The notes under the pieces were generated by a model. It did not search any database, was not told the origin of the DNA, and saw only the letters and a list, made by a program, of their open reading frames with translations. A program made the translations under genes and the position numbers. This document shows, one piece after another, positions 36,607 to 46,118 of a DNA stretch of 64,000 nucleotides (position 1 is its first letter; every line of letters starts with the position of its first letter). Source of the DNA: Ancylobacter mangrovi (GTDB lineage: Bacteria; Pseudomonadota; Alphaproteobacteria; Rhizobiales; Xanthobacteraceae); assembly GCF_024752355.1 (NCBI RefSeq), contig NZ_JANTHZ010000002.1, positions 1-64,000 of the forward strand, given 5' to 3'.

Positions 36607-37658
36607 GCGGCGTCTCCGGTTCGTGCTGGCCGTTGATCGTTCTCCCGCGTCGGGGACGGCAGGCGTCCTTCCTCGACGGCGTGACAGGACACCCACGCTG
36701 CGCCGACGCGGATCGGCTGCGGGGGCTCGCGCGAGCACCGCTCATTGGCCAGCGGACAGCGAGGGTGGAAAGCGCAGCCGGACGGCGGCGCCAGCGGGCT
36801 CGGCACCTCGCCCGAAAGTCGGGCACGGGAACGGTTCGGCGCGCGTGGATCCGGCACCGTGTCGAGAAGCAGCCGCGTATAGGGATGAAGCGGCCTCTCG
36901 AGGATCTGGCCGGCGTCTCCCTGCTCGACAAGACGGCCGAGATACATCACGCCCATCCGGTCGGCCATGTGCGCGACCACGGCGAGATTGTGCGAGATCA
37001 GCAGATAGGTGAGGCCGAGCTCCCTCTGCAGCTTCTTCATCAGGTTGAGGATCTGGGCCTGCACCGAAACGTCGAGCGCGGAGGTCGGCTCGTCACAGAC
37101 GATGAAGGCGGGGTTCGATGCCAGCGCGCGGGCGATGGAAATGCGCTGACGCTGCCCCCCGGAGAACTGGTGGGGAAATTTCCGCGCATCCGCCGGCGAC
37201 AACCCGACGACCGACAGAAGCTCGGCGATACGCTCCGTCAATGCGGCGCCGGACGTCATCAGCTTGTGGGTGAGGATCGGCTCGGCAACGATGCGCCCCA
37301 CCCTCCAGCGCGGATTGAGGCTGGCGTAAGGGTCCTGAAAGATCATCTGCAGATTGCGCCGATACGGCAGCGCCGCATGACGGGTACGAAAGCCGGAAAT
37401 GTCGACGCCCATGAACGACACCGCACCGGTCGTCGGCGGCTGGATGCCGGCGATGGTGCGCGCGATGGTCGACTTGCCGCAGCCGGATTCGCCGACCAGC
37501 GCGAAGGTCGAACCGCGCCCGATCTCGAAATCGACCTCCTCGACCGCATGGACCGCGCGGCGCCCGGCACCCGTCAACAGGCGTTGCAGCAGGGGCGGCG
37601 AGGCATCGAAGCGGACCGTCAGCCGGTCCACCGACAGAATTGTGTCCTGCATGCTCAT
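36603..37658 (-). CDS. Oligopeptide-type ABC transporter ATP-binding protein (OppF/DppF type)
   Basis: 351 residues: Walker A GESGCGKST, FQDPYASLNPRW, signature FSGGQRQR, Walker [13 protein letters not shown], and the terminal oligo_HPY region [15 protein letters not shown] whose cysteines bind an iron-sulfur cluster in DppD/F homologues. Overlaps the OppD-like gene by 4 bases. Confidence 0.92.
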   Translation of the reverse strand: MSMQDTILSVDRLTVRFDASPPLLQRLLTGAGRRAVHAVEEVDFEIGRGSTFALVGESGCGKSTIARTIAGIQPPTTGAVSFMGVDISGFRTRHAALPYRRNLQMIFQDPYASLNPRWRVGRIVAEPILTHKLMTSGAALTERIAELLSVVGLSPADARKFPHQFSGGQRQRISIARALASNPAFIVCDEPTSALDVSVQAQILNLMKKLQRELGLTYLLISHNLAVVAHMADRMGVMYLGRLVEQGDAGQILERPLHPYTRLLLDTVPDPRAPNRSRARLSGEVPSPLAPPSGCAFHPRCPLANERCSREPPQPIRVGAAWVSCHAVEEGRLPSPTRENDQRPARTGDAA

Positions 37659-38638
37659 CGAGCCACGCTCCGCGACGTGTCCCCCGCGAACCAGCAGGCG
37701 ACACGCGACGGCCCGATGACGACGTCGTCGGGGCGCTCCACCGAGCAGCGCGCTTCGGCGATGGAGCAGCGCGGATGGAAGGCGCAGCCGGAGACCGGGG
37801 CATCGGGTCGAGGCATCGAGCCGGGTATCTGCGTCAGTTCCACCTCACGCCGGCGCATGTCGGGGATCGAGGCCATCAGCCCGCGCGTATAGGGGTGGGA
37901 TGCTCCCACAAGAAGCGTCGCCGTCGGGCCGATTTCCACGATGCGCCCCGCATACATGACCGCGACGCGGTCGGTCGCCTCGGCGATGACGCCCATGTCA
38001 TGCGTCACCAGCATCACCGCCGTGCCGCGCTCGCGGCACATACGGCGCAGCAGGTCGAGGATCTGCGCCTGAATGGACACGTCAAGCGCCGTGGTCGGCT
38101 CATCGGCGATGATCAGCCTCGGCTCGCAGCAGAAGGCAAGCGCGAGCACCACGCGCTGGCGCATGCCGCCGGACAGCTCGTGCGGATAGCTCCGCAGCCG
38201 CTCGCGCGGGGCCGGGATGCCGACTTCCGCCAGAAGCTGTCCGGCACGCTCCAGAGCCTCTCCCGCCTTCAGCGGCAGGTGCGTCTGGATGGTTTCGACG
38301 AGTTGATCGCCGATGGTCATCAGAGGATCGAGGCTGGTCAGCGGATCCTGAAAGACCGCCGCGATCTCCTTGCCCCGCAGGGTGCGCAAGGCGTCCTCGC
38401 CCAGCGTGTCGATACGCTGCCCGCCAAACAGAATACGCCCGCCGGCCTGATAGGCGGGCTTCTCCAGCAATCCGAGCACCGCCGTACCGGTGACGGATTT
38501 GCCGGCACCGGATTCGCCGACCACGCCGAGGATCTCCCCCTCGGAAATCTCGAACGACACCTCGTCGATTGCGGTCAGGATGCGGGTGCGGGCGGCAATC
38601 TCGACCCGCAGGCTTTCGACCTTGAGGAGTGCGCTCAT
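37655..38638 (-). CDS. Oligopeptide-type ABC transporter ATP-binding protein (OppD/DppD type)
   Basis: 327 residues: Walker [20 protein letters not shown], signature LSGGMRQR, Walker [13 protein letters not shown], and terminal GCAFHPRC with the cysteine cluster. The ATG at 38636-38638 overlaps the permease stop (ATGA). Forms the ATPase heterodimer with the OppF-like protein. Confidence 0.92.
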   Translation of the reverse strand: MSALLKVESLRVEIAARTRILTAIDEVSFEISEGEILGVVGESGAGKSVTGTAVLGLLEKPAYQAGGRILFGGQRIDTLGEDALRTLRGKEIAAVFQDPLTSLDPLMTIGDQLVETIQTHLPLKAGEALERAGQLLAEVGIPAPRERLRSYPHELSGGMRQRVVLALAFCCEPRLIIADEPTTALDVSIQAQILDLLRRMCRERGTAVMLVTHDMGVIAEATDRVAVMYAGRIVEIGPTATLLVGASHPYTRGLMASIPDMRRREVELTQIPGSMPRPDAPVSGCAFHPRCSIAEARCSVERPDDVVIGPSRVACWFAGDTSRSVAR

Positions 38639-39567
38639 GTGGCAAGCTTCGGGTTCAGCGCGTCGCGCAGCCAGTCGCCGAAGATGTTGACCGACAGCGA
38701 CAGCATCACGAGCAGCAGGCCCGGCAGCGCGCTGATCCACCAGTCGCCGGAGAACACGAATTCATTGCCGATGCGCACCAGCGATCCCAATGACGGCTGG
38801 GTCGGCGGCAGCCCCACGCCAAGGAAGGACAGGGTCGATTCCGTCAGGATGGCCAGCGCCAGATTGATGGTCGCGATGACGAGCACCGGACCCATCGTAT
38901 TCGGCAGGATGTGCGAGAGCAGGATCCGCGCCGTGCTCACGCCCGTCACGCGCGCCGCCAGCACATATTCGCGTCCACGCTCCACCAGCACGAGGCCACG
39001 TACCGTTCGCGCATACTGGACCCAGAAGGATGCCGCGATCGCGGCGACGAGGATCGGGACCGCGAGTTCCTGATGCAGTTCCGCGGGCAGAACGGTGCGC
39101 GTCACGCCATCGATCAGCAGCGCGATCAGAATGGCCGGAAAGCTGAGCTGCACATCGGCGGCGCGCATGATGATCGCATCGAGAATGCCGCCGAAATAGC
39201 CGGCCACCAGACCGAGAAGCACGCCCGCCACGCCCGCGGCCATGACGCTCGCAAGGCCGACGAGCAACGAGGTCCTGAGGCCGAAGAGCATGGCGGAAAG
39301 CATGTCCCGGCCCTGGGGATCGGTTCCCAGAAGATAATAGTCGCCGAACAGTCCCTCGGAGCCCGGCGGCAGGCGCGCATCGGCGGCATTGGCCGCGGCG
39401 GGATCAAAGGCGTCATAGGGTGCGAGGGCGTCGGCGCCCAACGCTGCGGCGAGCAAGGCCAGCCCCACCAACGCCGCGAGTATCGCGATCGGCGAGCGGC
39501 GGAACCGGTAGGCAATGTCGCTCTGCCACCATTCGGCGGCTGTATGGCGCACGCCGGTCAGGCTCAT
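38635..39567 (-). CDS. Oligopeptide-type ABC transporter permease (DppC type)
   Basis: 310-residue inner-membrane permease. The amino-terminal RRSPIAILAALVGLALLAAAL helix is followed by a periplasmic stretch with LLGTDPQGRDMLSAMLFG, the DppC/OppC hallmark, then five helices with coupling loop EYVLAARVTGVSTARILLSHILPN. Overlaps both neighbours by 4 bases. Confidence 0.92.
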   Translation of the reverse strand: MSLTGVRHTAAEWWQSDIAYRFRRSPIAILAALVGLALLAAALGADALAPYDAFDPAAANAADARLPPGSEGLFGDYYLLGTDPQGRDMLSAMLFGLRTSLLVGLASVMAAGVAGVLLGLVAGYFGGILDAIIMRAADVQLSFPAILIALLIDGVTRTVLPAELHQELAVPILVAAIAASFWVQYARTVRGLVLVERGREYVLAARVTGVSTARILLSHILPNTMGPVLVIATINLALAILTESTLSFLGVGLPPTQPSLGSLVRIGNEFVFSGDWWISALPGLLLVMLSLSVNIFGDWLRDALNPKLAT

Positions 39568-40547
39568 GCCGCCCTCCCGACCAGGCCGGCGGCCTTAACC
39601 CGGGGGTCGATCGCGACGTAGAGCAGATCCACCGCGAGGTTGATGAGCGCGAAACAGAGCGCGATGAGCACCAGATAGGCCGCCAGCAGCGGCACGTCCG
39701 CAAACTGGATGGCCTGTATGACAAGCAGGCCAAGTCCCGGCCACTGAAACACCGTCTCGACGATGATGGAGAAGGCGAAGACGTTGCCGAACTGCAGGCC
39801 GATCATCGTGACGACGGGAACCAGCGTGTTGCGCAATGCGTGACGATATTCGATCGCACGCGGTCGAAGCCCCCGCGCGCGGGCAAACCGAATGAAGTCG
39901 GCGCGCATGACTTCCAGCATTTCCGCCCGCGCCAGCCGCATGATCAGCGCCAGCTGGAAAACGCCGAGCGTGACGCTTGGCAGAACCAGCGCCCGGATGC
40001 CGCTCCAGCTCAGGAGGCCCGTGCTCCACCAGCCGAATGACACGACCTGCCCCCGCCCGAAGGAAGGTAGCCATCCCAACCAGACCGAGAAGGTCAGGAT
40101 GAGCGCGATGCCGATGAGAAAGGTCGGCAGGGCAACACCGATCAGCGACGCTGCGAGCAGCAGCTGGGACAGCCAGTGCCCGCGATGCAGCGCGGTCCAG
40201 ACCCCGAGCGGCACACCGAGGCCGGTCGCGATCAGCATCGAGATGAGCGCCAGTTCGAGGGTGGCGGGAAAGCGCTCCGCGATCAGCGCCGAGACCGGCT
40301 GGCCATAGCGGTAGGAGATGCCGAAGTCCCCCTGCAGCGCATGACCCACGAAACGGAAGAACTGGATGACGAAGGGGTCATCCAGTCCGAGCGCCGCCCG
40401 CATCGCCTCACGGTCGGCAAGGCTCGCCGTCTGCCCGACCATGTTGTTCACCGGGTCGCCGACATAACGGAACAGGGAGAAGCTGACGAAGGCCGCGACC
40501 AGCAGGACGAGCACCGTCTGCCCGAGCCGTCCAAGAACGAAACCCAT
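39564..40547 (-). CDS. Oligopeptide-type ABC transporter permease (DppB type)
   Basis: 327-residue inner-membrane permease: amino-terminal helix LGQTVLVLLVAAFVSFSLFR, GDPV motif and coupling loop DFIRFARARGLRPRAIEYRH, ending with ALINLAVDLLYVAIDPRV as usual for DppB. Starts 21 bases after the binding-protein stop. Confidence 0.92.
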   Translation of the reverse strand: MGFVLGRLGQTVLVLLVAAFVSFSLFRYVGDPVNNMVGQTASLADREAMRAALGLDDPFVIQFFRFVGHALQGDFGISYRYGQPVSALIAERFPATLELALISMLIATGLGVPLGVWTALHRGHWLSQLLLAASLIGVALPTFLIGIALILTFSVWLGWLPSFGRGQVVSFGWWSTGLLSWSGIRALVLPSVTLGVFQLALIMRLARAEMLEVMRADFIRFARARGLRPRAIEYRHALRNTLVPVVTMIGLQFGNVFAFSIIVETVFQWPGLGLLVIQAIQFADVPLLAAYLVLIALCFALINLAVDLLYVAIDPRVKAAGLVGRAA

Positions 40548-40568
40548 GTCGCGGCCTCCAGCCTACCC

Positions 40569-42167
40569 TCAGTCGAGGGTGACCCACTTCAGTTCAAGAC
40601 TGTCGTCGGAACGCAGCACCACGTGAACGCCCTTGCGCACGCCCCAGGCAATGCCCGCCTGGTGCACGGGGATGTGGCCGTAATCCTCCTTGTCGAGGGT
40701 CATCGCCTCGAAAATCATGGCGTTGCGCTTTGCCGGGTCGACTTCGACCTCGATCTTCTGAGTGAGCGCATCGACCTTCGGGTTGGAATAGTTGCCGATA
40801 TTGTAGGTGCCGACCTTGCCTTCCGGCGTGTTCATCGTGTCCTGCAGGGTCGAGTGCGCGTCGTAGCTCAGCGGCTGCCAGCCGATCATGGCGAAGGACG
40901 TGTCGCGCGCCAGCACCTTCTCGAAGAACTTGGTGCGGGTCTGGGCGTTCAGCGTGACCTTGAGGCCGACACGGGCGAGCATGCCGACGATCGCCTGGCA
41001 GATGCGCTCGTCATTCACGTAGCGGTCGTTCGAGCAGTCCATGGTGAAGGAGAAGCCGTCGGGGTAGCCGGCCTCGGCCAGCAGCTTCTTGGACGCTTCG
41101 GGATCATAGGGCGCGGCGCGGGTGTCGAGCTTGGGATCGTAGCCGTTGATGCCCGGCGCGATCATGGTACCCGCGATGTGCGAGGTGCCGCCCATGATGC
41201 GGTCCTTGATCGCGTTCATGTCGATCGCCTGATAGATCGCCTGGCGAACGCGCTTGTCCTTCAGCGGGTTCTTGCCCTTGACGTCGGAGTTCTGCAGCTC
41301 GTCGCGGTGCTGGTCCATGGCGAGCATCATGGTGCGCAGCTCGGAACCCTTGAGCACCTGGGTCGCCTCGTTGCTTTCAATGCGCGCCACGTCCTGCTGC
41401 GGCACCGGGTAGACCATGTCCACCTCGCCCGAGAGAAGCGCCGCGACGCGGGTGGCATCCGACTGGATGGGGGTGAAGACGACCTTCGAGACGTTGCTCT
41501 CCTTCTCGCCCCACCAGTTCGGGTTCGGCACGAGCACGGTCTTCACGCCGGCCTGCCGGCTCTCGATCATGAACGGGCCGGTGCCGTTGGCGTTGGTGGT
41601 GGCGAAGTTCTCGACCTTGGCCTTCACGCTGGAGGGAGCGGTCGCCTCGTGCTTCTCCGCCCAGTCCTTGCTCATGATGTAGGTCGAGGTGATCTGCACC
41701 GGCAGGATCGGATTGGGCTTGGCCATGATCAGATCGACCGTGTGATCGTCGACCTTCTTCATGTCGGTCACCGAGGCCACGGTGTAGGCCATGTCGGAGC
41801 CGTCCTTCTTGACCCGCTGCAGCGAGAAGATGACGTCATCGGCGGTGAACGGCGTTCCGTCGGCGAACTTCACGCCCTCGCGCAGGTGAAAGCGCCACAC
41901 CGTGGGCTCCGGCTGCTCCCAGCTTGTGGCGAGCGCGGGCACAAGTTCCAGATTCTTGCCGCGCCCGACGAGAGGCTCGTAGATCTGACCAAGCCAGGAG
42001 AGCGTGAAGGTCTCAGCCAGCGCATGGGGATCCAGCGACGCCGGATCGACGCGGTAGGCATAGCGGAACTCCTTGCCGCCATCGGCCGCAGCCGCCGGCA
42101 GAATGGCAGGCGAGGCGGCGACGAACAGCGCCGTCAACGCGGTGGTCAGCAGAACCGGAAATCGCAT
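40569..42167 (-). CDS. Peptide/nickel-type ABC transporter substrate-binding protein (family 5)
   Basis: 532-residue periplasmic protein with a Sec signal ending near LPAAAA. Family-5 signature: YEPLVG...LVPALATSWEQPEPTVWRFHLREGVKFADGTPFTADDV. First gene of the operon running to 34492. Family 5 proteins bind peptides, glycosides, nickel or opines; here the adjoining amidohydrolase suggests a small amide or heterocycle (inference). An operator-like repeat lies 55-73 bases upstream. Confidence 0.92.
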   Translation of the reverse strand: MRFPVLLTTALTALFVAASPAILPAAAADGGKEFRYAYRVDPASLDPHALAETFTLSWLGQIYEPLVGRGKNLELVPALATSWEQPEPTVWRFHLREGVKFADGTPFTADDVIFSLQRVKKDGSDMAYTVASVTDMKKVDDHTVDLIMAKPNPILPVQITSTYIMSKDWAEKHEATAPSSVKAKVENFATTNANGTGPFMIESRQAGVKTVLVPNPNWWGEKESNVSKVVFTPIQSDATRVAALLSGEVDMVYPVPQQDVARIESNEATQVLKGSELRTMMLAMDQHRDELQNSDVKGKNPLKDKRVRQAIYQAIDMNAIKDRIMGGTSHIAGTMIAPGINGYDPKLDTRAAPYDPEASKKLLAEAGYPDGFSFTMDCSNDRYVNDERICQAIVGMLARVGLKVTLNAQTRTKFFEKVLARDTSFAMIGWQPLSYDAHSTLQDTMNTPEGKVGTYNIGNYSNPKVDALTQKIEVEVDPAKRNAMIFEAMTLDKEDYGHIPVHQAGIAWGVRKGVHVVLRSDDSLELKWVTLD

Positions 42168-42221
42168 GGCAGGTGCTCCTGGAAGGGATTTTTGAATTCA
42201 TTTTTCGAACCCGAGTGTGCT

Positions 42222-42240
42222 CCAATCAAGTGTTCACTTA
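42222..42240. promoter_or_regulatory. 19-base operator-like element, copy 1
   Basis: CCAATCAAGTGTTCACTTA, containing AAGT-4-ACTT dyad symmetry. The reverse complement of 44073-44091 matches it at 17 of 19 bases. Lies before the binding-protein gene at 42167. Probable site for the GntR protein at 43241. Confidence 0.65.
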
Positions 42241-42461
42241 AATATCAAATAGTAGGCAGCGCATCCTCATGAGATGCCGGCCGCTGCCGAGCCACGCGCC
42301 ATGGCTTGCTACATATCTGAGCAAAACCGCACAGATGTGGGATTTCTTCCGCATTGACGAAAACCGTCCCACAGGGCAAGAGCTATATGGAGCGGAACGG
42401 CCCCGTCGCGTTGGACGTGCCCGCAAAGCACGGCGACTGCCATCAGGTCGGGTATTTTTGA
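42241..42461. other. Remainder of the divergent spacer
   Basis: The spacer between the Dpp-type operon and the isomerase-like gene (42168-42461) is AT-rich near the operator and otherwise without a gene. CATATCTG (42312-42319) and CAGATGTG (42332-42339) form an imperfect inverted repeat of unknown meaning. Confidence 0.4.
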
Positions 42462-43235
42462 ATGCAAAATGATCGCCCCTTCTCAAGACGTCTGATCGGC
42501 ATGCTGACGCCGTCGTCCAACACGGTGCTGGAGCCCTACACCTCGCTCCTGCTGGAGCCGATGTTTCCCGAGGTGACGGCGCATTTCGGTCGCTTCCGGG
42601 TCACCCGCATCGCCCTTGACGAAGGTGCATCGGAGCAGTTCCGTCAGGAGCCAATTCTCGCGGCAGCCGAGTTGCTTGCCGACGCCCGCGTCGATGTGCT
42701 CGCCTGGAATGGCACCTCGGCGAGCTGGCTGGGATTCGACACGGATGAGCGCCTCTGCGAGGCCCTCCATGCACGGACCGGCATTCGGGCGACCAGCGCC
42801 ATTCTCGGCCTCAACGGGCTGATCGAGGAGCGGAGCGTGAAGCGACTTGCGCTCGTCACCCCCTACACACCCGATGTCGGCGAGCGCATCGCCGCGAATT
42901 ACGCGTCCATCGGCGTGTCGGTTGTTGCCGGCATCCATTGCGGCCTGTCCGACAATTTTTCCTTCGCTGAGATTTCCGAAGCGCAGATCGCGGCCATGTG
43001 CGAGGACGTTGCAGCCGCCAAACCGGACGCGATCGCCATCGTGTGCACCAACATGCGCGGGGCCGTGGTCGGGGCCGAAATGGAGCGGCGAATCGGAATT
43101 CCGGTCTATGATTCCGTCAGCACCACCCTGTGGGGGTGCCTCAGGGCGCTCGACGTCGCGACCGATCCTCTGGTCCGCTTCGGTTCGATGTTCGCCACTC
43201 CGCGCGCTTCCGAGATGGCCCTACCCGCGGAGTGA
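42462..43235 (+). CDS. Maleate isomerase / arylmalonate decarboxylase-like protein
   Basis: 257 residues of the Asp/Glu racemase superfamily. Maleate isomerases use two cysteines (near 76 and 194). Here the first loop is NGTSAS (83-88) with no cysteine, while Cys195 (IVCTNMRG) and TPY (Tyr135) are present. A lone second cysteine plus G-T-S is the arrangement of arylmalonate decarboxylase, so a decarboxylase or other one-cysteine reaction is at least as likely as maleate isomerisation. Followed after 5 bases by a GntR gene, which suggests joint transcription. Confidence 0.82.
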   Translation: MQNDRPFSRRLIGMLTPSSNTVLEPYTSLLLEPMFPEVTAHFGRFRVTRIALDEGASEQFRQEPILAAAELLADARVDVLAWNGTSASWLGFDTDERLCEALHARTGIRATSAILGLNGLIEERSVKRLALVTPYTPDVGERIAANYASIGVSVVAGIHCGLSDNFSFAEISEAQIAAMCEDVAAAKPDAIAIVCTNMRGAVVGAEMERRIGIPVYDSVSTTLWGCLRALDVATDPLVRFGSMFATPRASEMALPAE

Positions 43236-43240
43236 ACATC

Positions 43241-43915
43241 ATGTCGCTGGCTCGTCAGGACGAGGAACCGGAAGCCGTCTCGCTGCACGAGCAGACCGTC
43301 AACAAGTTGAGGACGGTTCTTCTGAACGGGGAGTTGAGCGACGGCAGCCGTATCCCGGAGGCCCAGCTATGCCTGCGCTTCGGTGTTTCGCGGACGCCGC
43401 TGCGCGAGGCACTCAAGGTCCTTGCGGCGGAGGGCTTCATCGAGCTTCGCCCCAATCGCGGCTCGATTGTCGCCCCGATCGATCCGGTCGACGTTGCCCA
43501 TGTGTTCGAGCTGAAGGGCGCCATCGAGAACCAGATCGGCCTGCTCGCTGCCCTGCGCGCGACGCCGCAGGATCATGACCGCATCGAGCAGGTGCACAGG
43601 GAACTCGCCACTCATCCCGATCCGACGTCCTATACTGAGCTGAATCAGGAGTTTCACCGGGCGCTCGCTACTGCCACGCACAACCCGGTGCTGGTCCAGA
43701 CCTACGACAATCTGCAGAAGCGCGTCCTGCGGCTTCGTTTCGTGGTCAACGAGAATCCCGTCCGGGTCGCCCAGTCCTTCGACGAGCACGAGGCGATCAT
43801 GGTCGCGTTTCGTGCCCGCGCGCGTCTCGATCTCGCCGAGCGCCTCGCCGAGCACAACCGCCTCACCGGGGAGGCGGTGCTGCGCACCCTGCGCGGCGAG
43901 GATCTGGCTCCCTGA
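43241..43915 (+). CDS. GntR family regulator, FCD subfamily
   Basis: 224 residues. Winged helix (LHEQTVNKLRTVLLNGELSD...FGVSRTPLREALKVLAAEGF) and FCD ligand domain (NQEFHRALATATHNPVLV, FDEHEAIMVAFRARARLD). The ATG at 43241 has GGAG 8 bases upstream; a GTG at 43232 overlapping the previous stop is the alternative. Lies between two copies of a near-identical 19-base motif that it probably binds, which would tie the Dpp-type and polyamine-type operons to one signal. Confidence 0.88.
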   Translation: MSLARQDEEPEAVSLHEQTVNKLRTVLLNGELSDGSRIPEAQLCLRFGVSRTPLREALKVLAAEGFIELRPNRGSIVAPIDPVDVAHVFELKGAIENQIGLLAALRATPQDHDRIEQVHRELATHPDPTSYTELNQEFHRALATATHNPVLVQTYDNLQKRVLRLRFVVNENPVRVAQSFDEHEAIMVAFRARARLDLAERLAEHNRLTGEAVLRTLRGEDLAP

Positions 43916-44072
43916 CGAGGGGCCGAATGCGTCCGGTGAATTTCTGGGCATTCGCGTCGCGCGCACGCCCAATCCGCACCCGCCGCATATTTTTTCTCGG
44001 TTTTTCAGCGAATTAGGCCGACGTGCACTGGCCAATGAAACGGCTTTACCCCCGCCTTCAATCTTCTCAAAC

Positions 44073-44091
44073 TAAGTAAATACTTGATTGG
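44073..44091. promoter_or_regulatory. 19-base operator-like element, copy 2
   Basis: TAAGTAAATACTTGATTGG; inverted, it differs from 42222-42240 at two positions. Lies about 45 bases before the binding-protein start at 44137. The rest of the 43916-44136 spacer holds no gene. Confidence 0.65.
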
Positions 44092-44136
44092 TTCGTCGGT
44101 TCCGTTCCGCTGCTTCTCTTTCCCCGGAGACCCGCC

Positions 44137-45231
44137 ATGTCGATCACACGCCGTGCCTTCAATCGCGCCGCACTGGCTGGCGCGGGCCTTGCCGCCGCCG
44201 GCCCCTTTGCTGGCGGCCTCATCCGACCCGCCAGTGCGGCCGAGCGTCTGCTCGTCGTGCAATGGGGCGCGCAATGGATCGAGGTCTCCAAGCAGATTGC
44301 GGCTGACTTCAACAAGACCAATGACACGCAGATCGCCTGGGAGTTGCATTCGGGTGGTTCGGCGGCGGTGATCGCCAAGATCAAGGCCGTGTGGCCGAAC
44401 ACGCAGTACAATGTCCTCTCGGTCTGGGACCCGGTCTTCCGCACCCTGATCAAGGAAGACTGGCTGGTGCCGATCGACGAGAGCATCGTCACCAATCTCG
44501 CCACCATCCCGGACCAGTTTATCCAGAAGAACGACAAGGGTCAGAAGATGACCGTGCCGCTTTCGACGGCCGGCGCCTTCTGGGGCTATCGGGACGACCT
44601 GCTTCCGGGCGGCTTCGACTCCATCGAGGATCTGCTGCGTCCCGAGTTCAAGGGCAAGCTCTGCGTGCCCTACCCGATCAACCTCACCGGGCTGTTCATC
44701 GTGAGCTGCGCCATCCAGCGCGGCGGCGACGAGAAGAACGCCGAACCCGGCTGGGATTTCGTCAAGGAACTGGCCTCCAAGGGGCAGATCGGCGAAATCT
44801 GCACGAGCAATTCCGAGTACATCAACGCCATGGCGACGGGGCAGTATTCCGTCGGCTTCTGGAACAATGGCGGATGGTTCGCCACCGCCAAGAACTTCCC
44901 GGTCAAGCTGAAGAACCGCATGCCGGACAACAAGGGCTTCCTCTACAATGAGGGCTTCTGTGTGCTGAAGGGGTGTCCGGAGAAGGCCGCCTTCGAGTTC
45001 GCCAACTTCTTCGCCGAACCGAAGATGAACGAGCTTTACAACATGAACCTCGGCTCGGGCCCGACGCAGCCCTCGGCCAAGACCAACCCCATGCTGGTCG
45101 ACTGGTACTACAAGCCCGACGAGCTGGCGAAGTACGCCTATTTTGCCGACTTCGCTTATCTCAGTTCGGTGATGAACGAGTGGAACGCGCGCTGGGAGCG
45201 CGAGATCGTTCCGCTGGTCCGGCGCGGCTGA
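44137..45231 (+). CDS. ABC transporter substrate-binding protein, polyamine/PotD type
   Basis: 364 residues with a twin-arginine signal (ITRRAFNRAALAGAGLAAAG, ending near PASA/AE). Mature fold of solute-binding family 1: LLVVQWGAQWIEVSKQIAADF, STAGAFWGYRDD, WNNGGWFATAKNF. Begins the operon 44137-54563 or at least its transporter part. The family binds polyamines, but close relatives bind many small amines and acids. Confidence 0.9.
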   Translation: MSITRRAFNRAALAGAGLAAAGPFAGGLIRPASAAERLLVVQWGAQWIEVSKQIAADFNKTNDTQIAWELHSGGSAAVIAKIKAVWPNTQYNVLSVWDPVFRTLIKEDWLVPIDESIVTNLATIPDQFIQKNDKGQKMTVPLSTAGAFWGYRDDLLPGGFDSIEDLLRPEFKGKLCVPYPINLTGLFIVSCAIQRGGDEKNAEPGWDFVKELASKGQIGEICTSNSEYINAMATGQYSVGFWNNGGWFATAKNFPVKLKNRMPDNKGFLYNEGFCVLKGCPEKAAFEFANFFAEPKMNELYNMNLGSGPTQPSAKTNPMLVDWYYKPDELAKYAYFADFAYLSSVMNEWNARWEREIVPLVRRG

Positions 45232-45245
45232 GCGGCGGCACCAGG

Positions 45246-46118
45246 ATGGGCAGCGGCGCGATGAAACGTCCAGGACTGACGGCGGCCATGCTCTGGCCGG
45301 CGCTCGTCATCATGGCGCCGCTGCTGCTCGGGCCGCTCCTTGCCCTCCTTCACGAGAGCCTGAAGCCCTATGTCGGCGGGCGCATCGGTGGCGACGATGC
45401 CGGTGCGCTCACGCTCGCGAACTATGCCGAGATCGCGGCGCCGGAATATGTGCGCTACTTCCTGGATACGTTTCGGGTCGGCCTCATCAGTTCCGGCCTT
45501 GCACTGGTGCTGGGCTTTCCGATGGCGCATTTCATCGTTCGCCGGGCCAGCCCGCCGGTGAGGCGCCTTCTTATCGGAGGACTGGTGGGGACGTTGTTCC
45601 TCAGCCTCATCGTTCGCGTCTACGCGATTTCGATGACCTTCGGCCCGCTCGGTCCGCTGTCGGGCTTCAGCCGGCTGCTCGGCATCGCGTCGAACAGCCC
45701 CGACGGGGCGGAGCTGATGGTCGTGCTCGGGCTCATGAACACGACGCTGCCGCTCGTCGCCCTCACGCTCATCGGCACGCTGCAGAACATCAATCCGCGT
45801 CTCGAGGAAGCGGCGATGTCCCTCGGCGCGCCGCGCTGGAAGACGTTTTTCCTCGTAACGGTGATGATGTGCCTGCCGGGGATCCTCTCCGCCGGAATCA
45901 CTGCCTACGCGTTCTGCATCAGCAATCTGGTGGTTCCGATGCTGGTGGGGCGGGGCTTCATCCTGTTCGTGTCGAACCTCATCTACGCCCGGTTCTCGGA
46001 GGTCGCGAACTTCCCCGGCGGCGCCGCCCTTTCCATCGCCATGATGGTGATCTCGGTGGGGCTGTTCTACGGGCTGCTGCACCTGGTGCGCAGTACCTGG
46101 CAGGAGGCGGGCAAGTGA
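45246..46118 (+). CDS. ABC transporter permease, PotB type
   Basis: 290-residue inner-membrane permease with six helices; coupling loop EEAAMSLGAPRWKTFFLVTVMMC. ATG at 45246 chosen; ATG at 45261 (MKRPGL) is equally possible. Fourteen bases after the binding-protein stop. Confidence 0.9.
   Translation: MGSGAMKRPGLTAAMLWPALVIMAPLLLGPLLALLHESLKPYVGGRIGGDDAGALTLANYAEIAAPEYVRYFLDTFRVGLISSGLALVLGFPMAHFIVRRASPPVRRLLIGGLVGTLFLSLIVRVYAISMTFGPLGPLSGFSRLLGIASNSPDGAELMVVLGLMNTTLPLVALTLIGTLQNINPRLEEAAMSLGAPRWKTFFLVTVMMCLPGILSAGITAYAFCISNLVVPMLVGRGFILFVSNLIYARFSEVANFPGGAALSIAMMVISVGLFYGLLHLVRSTWQEAGK

Noticed and set aside
42312..42339. Imperfect hairpin CATATCTG/CAGATGTG as riboswitch or operator
   Set aside because: Short, imperfect and unrepeated elsewhere in the window.
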